From assembly GCA_031272375.1 (NCBI GenBank), contig JAISTY010000075.1, forward strand, positions 1 to 8,390: a DNA stretch of 8,390 nt, written 5' to 3'. The notes beneath the pieces were generated by a model. That model was not told where the DNA came from. It saw nothing but the letters and a program-made list of their open reading frames with translations, and did no database searches. The translations under genes and the position numbers were made by a program. The stretch comes from Opitutaceae bacterium (GTDB lineage Bacteria > Verrucomicrobiota > Verrucomicrobiia > Opitutales > Opitutaceae). This document shows, piece after piece, positions 5,383 through 8,390 of the stretch. Each line of letters begins with the position of its first letter. Within the stretch, counting starts at the first letter, position 1.

Positions 5383-6456
5383 TCACATGCCCAGGCCGGC
5401 GGCGGCGAGTTGGTGGCGCATGGCGGCGGGGTCGTGGGCGCGGGAAAGGGCTTCGGCGGGGGCGATTTGCTTGCGGGCGACAAGGGAGAGGAGATGGGCG
5501 TCGAGGGTTATCATGCCGTGGCTGGCGCCCGTCTGGATTTCGGAGGTGATGCGGAAGGTTTTGTTGTCACGGATGAGGGCGGAGACGGCGGAGGTGTTGA
5601 CCATGATTTCAAAGGCGGCGACACGCCCGCCGCCGACGCGTTTGCAGAGGGTTTGGGAAATCGAGGCGACCAAGGTGGAGGAGAGTTGGGTGCGGATCAT
5701 TTCCTTCAGGTTGGCTGGAAACGCATCCACAATGCGGTCAACGGTTTTTGCGGCGGAATTGGTGTGGAGCGTGCCGAAGACGAGGTGGCCGGTCTCGGCG
5801 GCGGTGATGGCGGCCTCCATGGTTTCGAGGTCGCGCATTTCGCCGACGAGGAGGATGTCGGGATCCTGCCGGAGGGCGCGGCGCGTGGCTTCGGAGAAAC
5901 TTGGAACATCCACGCCGATTTCCCGTTGCGTGACGATGCATTGCTTGTGCGGGTGGTAATACTCGATGGGGTCCTCGATGGTGATGATGTGGCCGGAGCG
6001 GGTTTCGTTGATGTAATTGACCATCGAGGCGAGGGTTGTGGTTTTGCCGGAGCCGGTGGGGCCGGTGACAAGGATGAGGCCGCGTGGGCGTTCGAGGAGT
6101 TCGCGGACTTTGTCGGGAAGTCCGATTTCGCGGAGCGACAGCAGCTTGTTGGGGATTTGGCGGAGGACGACGCCGATGTGCTGTTTGGTTTTGAAGACGG
6201 AGACGCGGAAGCGGGCCTTGTCGAGGTAGGTGAAGCCGAAGTCGGCGCCGCAGTCCCGTGCGAGGGCTTCCGAGTGGCGGGGCGGGGTGATGGCCTTCAT
6301 GAGGCGTTCGGTGTCGTCGGGGGAGAGCGCGGGGCCGTCAACGGGGAGCATGTCGCCGGAGATGCGGAGGGTTGGGGGCTGGCCGACGTTGAGGTGGAGG
6401 TCGGAGGCGTTTTGTTCGACGACGATGTCGAGGAGGTCGTTTATTTCGTAGGGCAT
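5383..6456 (-). CDS. pilT: type IV pilus retraction ATPase PilT
   Basis: A 357-residue hexameric secretion-type ATPase that powers pilus disassembly and twitching motility at the inner-membrane base of the pilus. Seen: N-terminal domain with [19 protein letters not shown] (17-35), typical of PilT/PilB; Walker [11 protein letters not shown] (132-141); Asp box [11 protein letters not shown] (158-168); Walker [13 protein letters not shown] (198-209); His box [14 protein letters not shown] (222-235); and VSALIRDNK (291-299) at the position of the AIRNLIRE retraction motif. The length is normal for PilT (about 345-360) and it lacks the N-terminal extra domain of PilB. The ATG at 6456 gives [10 protein letters not shown]; the preceding bases CTCCTCCAAAC contain no Shine-Dalgarno sequence. 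The start lies inside the end of the TPR gene (16-bp overlap), which suggests translational coupling. A short-unit repeat array starts right after its stop. No other pil gene is in the window. Confidence 0.96.
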   Translation of the reverse strand: MPYEINDLLDIVVEQNASDLHLNVGQPPTLRISGDMLPVDGPALSPDDTERLMKAITPPRHSEALARDCGADFGFTYLDKARFRVSVFKTKQHIGVVLRQIPNKLLSLREIGLPDKVRELLERPRGLILVTGPTGSGKTTTLASMVNYINETRSGHIITIEDPIEYYHPHKQCIVTQREIGVDVPSFSEATRRALRQDPDILLVGEMRDLETMEAAITAAETGHLVFGTLHTNSAAKTVDRIVDAFPANLKEMIRTQLSSTLVASISQTLCKRVGGGRVAAFEIMVNTSAVSALIRDNKTFRITSEIQTGASHGMITLDAHLLSLVARKQIAPAEALSRAHDPAAMRHQLAAAGLGM

Positions 6457-7415
6457 GTTTGGAGGAGTTCCTGTTTTTTGGGGGCGAGTTCGGGGGCGGT
6501 GATGGAAGAGAGGGTTTCGCGGGCGGCGGGGGCGTCGCCTGGGGCGGCGCGGTTGAGGAGGACTTTGGCGATGTGGCGGCGGACGATTTGGTGTTGGCGG
6601 GAGGTTTTTTCAAGGCGGGTTTCGAGGGCGCGCCAGAGGGCGAGGGCTTTGTCCCAGTCTGGGTGTTCGACGTCGTAAAAGGCGAGGGCGCGGCGGTAGG
6701 CGATGGCGGGGTCGTCGGGGCGGAGGGCGGCGGCGCGTTCGTGGGCGTTGAGGAAGGTTTCGTCGAGGTTGCGGCGGGACCAGGCGCCGGTTTTGAGGAG
6801 GTCGTCGCGGGCGGCGGAGATGAGGAGGGCGAGCTGGAGGTGGTAGAGGGGTTCGCCGGGGGCGAGGGCGATGGCGTCGAGGTAAAAGCGGACGGCGGCG
6901 GCGGGGTCGCCTTCCTCGGCGAGGTAGTTGCCGAGCTGGTTTTTGACGAGCGGGATGGCGGGGTCGAGGGCGTCGGCGCGGGCGAGGAGGCCGGCGGCGC
7001 GGTGGCGTTCGTCGAGGGCGGGGGAATTGAGGAGTTGGGCGAAGGCGACGAGGAGGGCGGCGTTGCGGGGGTGTTTGCGGATGAGGCGTTCGTAGTCGTC
7101 GCAGAGGGACTGGAAGGCGGGGCGGAGGTCGTCGGTGGCGGCGGTGGAGGTGGCGGCGGCGGCTTGCGCGAGGAGGTTTTTTTGGCGGGCGGCGAGGGTG
7201 GCGAGTTCGACGCGGGCGGTTTCGGGGAGGGGTTCGTCGGTTTCGGGCGGTGGGCGGAAGAGTTTGCCGGGGGCGGCGGCGGCGGCTTGTCCGGCGGGGG
7301 CGGCCAGGGCCGGCGGGGTGTCGGCGGGAAGCGCAGGCGGGAGGAGAAGCGGGAGGAGCCAGACGACCTTGCCGGGCGACAGCGTGTTCGGGAATTTTTC
7401 AACCACGGGTCTCAC
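6441..7415 (-). CDS. exported TPR-repeat protein upstream of pilT
   Basis: About 324 residues if started at the GTG at 7415 (the GTG at 7406 is a close alternative). No ATG fits, the frame is open far upstream through the transporter gene, and there is no Shine-Dalgarno sequence, so the start is uncertain. The N-terminus looks like a signal peptide: basic residues, then [15 protein letters not shown] (about 17-31), with likely cleavage before D32. There is no lipobox cysteine. An Ala/Pro-rich linker (32-68) follows, then alpha-helical tetratricopeptide-like repeats at about 99-132, 154-187 ([31 protein letters not shown] is split across this) and 216-262, with typical DPA/RPDDP turns. TPR domains bind partner proteins. 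Its stop lies inside the pilT start region, so a periplasmic role connected with type IV pili, such as assembly or secretin support as for PilW/PilF-type proteins, is plausible but inferred. Confidence 0.78.
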   Translation of the reverse strand: MRPVVEKFPNTLSPGKVVWLLPLLLPPALPADTPPALAAPAGQAAAAAPGKLFRPPPETDEPLPETARVELATLAARQKNLLAQAAAATSTAATDDLRPAFQSLCDDYERLIRKHPRNAALLVAFAQLLNSPALDERHRAAGLLARADALDPAIPLVKNQLGNYLAEEGDPAAAVRFYLDAIALAPGEPLYHLQLALLISAARDDLLKTGAWSRRNLDETFLNAHERAAALRPDDPAIAYRRALAFYDVEHPDWDKALALWRALETRLEKTSRQHQIVRRHIAKVLLNRAAPGDAPAARETLSSITAPELAPKKQELLQTCPTK

Positions 7416-7468
7416 GTTTTTAACGAATGGGGACGAAGGGTTTTTTAACAGCCAAAACGCGCGGGCGG

Positions 7469-8365
7469 TCAGCCGAGGAGGGTGAGGGTGATGCCGAGGA
7501 GGATGCCGAGGACGGCGGGCAGTTTGCGGAGGCCGTTGGATTCGCGGAAGAGCCAGAGGCCGCCGGCGAAGGCAACGAGGGTGCTGCCGCGGCGCAGGCT
7601 GGCGACGACGGAGACGAGGGCGTCGGGTTCGCGCAGCGCGCCGAAATAGACGAAGTCGGCCACGAGGAGGAAGGCGGTGATGAGGGGGATGCTCCAGCGC
7701 CAGCGGAAGGTGTTGCGCGGCCAGAGGCGGAGTTTCCAGCCGATGGCGAAGGGGAGGAAGAAGACGGCGAGCCAGATGGAAAACCAGGATTGCAGCTCGG
7801 CGGCGGAGAAGCCGGCGGCGCCCATCAGGTGTTTGTCGTAAAGGGAGCTGACGGCATTGAGGAGCGTGCCGGCGAGGGCGAGCAGGACGCCGCGGTCGCG
7901 GTGGAAGCGGACGCCCTCGGCGCGTCCGGCGAGGGAGAGTCCGGCGAAGGAGAGGAGGGTGGTGGCGATGCCGGCGGATTCGAGGGCGTTGGGGCGTTCG
8001 CCGAGGATGAGGAGGGCGCCGAGGAGGGTCCACAACGGTCCCGTCGCCGCGATGGGGGAGGCGAGGGAGACGGGGAGGCGTTTCAGGGCGAAGTAGGAGA
8101 ACATCCAGGAGGAGCCGACGATGGCGGACTTGAGGGCGATGAGGGCGTGCTCGCGGAGGGCGAGCGGGCGGACGACAAGCTGCCGCGGGAGGAGGCCGGG
8201 CGAGAGGTGCTCCGCGGCGAGGAGGGCGCCCCACAGCGCCGCGCCACAAAGGGTGGAGAGGAAGAGGACGGGGACGACGGCGTTGCCGCGGACGGCGTGC
8301 TTTTTGCTCAAGTCGTAAAGGCCGAGGAAAAATGCGGAGAGGAGGCTTGCGGCGAGCCAGTGCAT
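7469..8365 (-). CDS. EamA/DMT-superfamily membrane transporter
   Basis: A 298-residue protein with the ten-helix, two-fold-repeat plan of the drug/metabolite transporter superfamily. Hydrophobic segments lie at about 2-19, 29-51, 74-95, 100-122, 128-147, 158-175, 194-211, 225-244, 249-272 and 282-298. EamA-like features include a long fourth helix, SLASPIAATGPLWTLLGALLILGERPN (100-126), where a helix ending in GER closes the first repeat, and the matching SVVASLRRGSTLVAFAGGLWLFRES (252-276) in the second. It sits in the inner membrane; substrate unknown (amino acids, sugars and nucleotide sugars are all known for the superfamily). The ATG at 8365 gives MHWLAASLLSAFFLG directly at the first helix. 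Its stop is 53 bp upstream of the TPR gene, so it may share a transcript with TPR-pilT, with no evident functional link. Confidence 0.88.
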   Translation of the reverse strand: MHWLAASLLSAFFLGLYDLSKKHAVRGNAVVPVLFLSTLCGAALWGALLAAEHLSPGLLPRQLVVRPLALREHALIALKSAIVGSSWMFSYFALKRLPVSLASPIAATGPLWTLLGALLILGERPNALESAGIATTLLSFAGLSLAGRAEGVRFHRDRGVLLALAGTLLNAVSSLYDKHLMGAAGFSAAELQSWFSIWLAVFFLPFAIGWKLRLWPRNTFRWRWSIPLITAFLLVADFVYFGALREPDALVSVVASLRRGSTLVAFAGGLWLFRESNGLRKLPAVLGILLGITLTLLG

Positions 8366-8390
8366 CCCCGTTTTTCGCAGGCGGCGGCGG

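Noticed and set aside
5305..6678. A 457-codon + strand open frame opposite pilT
   Set aside because: Antisense shadow of an unambiguous PilT, with repetitive composition.
7416..8249. Upstream extension of the TPR reading frame through the transporter gene
   Set aside because: The translation is Arg/Pro-rich shadow sequence of the transporter, which has a coherent ten-helix membrane protein in its own frame. Only the part after about 7415 looks like protein.

Overview
The window is GC-rich DNA from a Gram-negative bacterium, most likely Verrucomicrobiota (Opitutales/Opitutaceae-like). The Gram-negative part rests on an lpxK lipid A kinase gene and a pilT type IV pilus retraction ATPase. The Verrucomicrobiota part rests on the overall look of the proteins (LpxK and the aminotransferase especially), on the near absence of Shine-Dalgarno sequences, and on the style of intergenic repeats. 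It is an inference from memory, not from a search.

Layout. A G15 homopolymer (21-35) precedes a two-gene ribosomal unit on the + strand: rpmJ (L36, 119-244) and rpmE type B (L31, 268-522), both of the cysteine-poor type that does not need zinc, closed by an intrinsic terminator (552-579). A palindromic repeat block (625-682) follows. A class V aminotransferase (714-1799, -) is divergent from lpxK (1925-3106, +). lpxK converges on a two-gene minus-strand unit: an old-yellow-enzyme-type flavin oxidoreductase (3811-4881) read first, then a YgjP/DUF45 zinc metallopeptidase (3127-3792). A gene-free spacer of about 500 bp (4882-5382) is packed with repeats. Upstream of it on the minus strand lies a block of a DMT-family transporter (7469-8365), a signal-peptide-bearing TPR protein (6441-7415) and pilT (5383-6456). 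The TPR and pilT frames overlap by 16 bp.

How the genes relate. Most genes are housekeeping: translation, lipid A synthesis, amino-acid metabolism and redox. The one apparent functional pair is the exported TPR protein with PilT, which suggests a role in pilus function. No defence system, phage, insertion sequence, tRNA, rRNA or CRISPR is visible.

The most unusual part is the 4882-5382 spacer. Four arrays of short purine-rich units lie in it, three reading on + and one on -. Three copies of a roughly 22-bp GAACAGAAG box sit just after three of the arrays, in the same polarity as the array. The spacer also holds an AATTAAC heptamer array and a perfect 23-bp direct repeat. Genome-wide features worth measuring are the strong excess of G over C on the + strand whichever way genes point, and the lack of SD sites.
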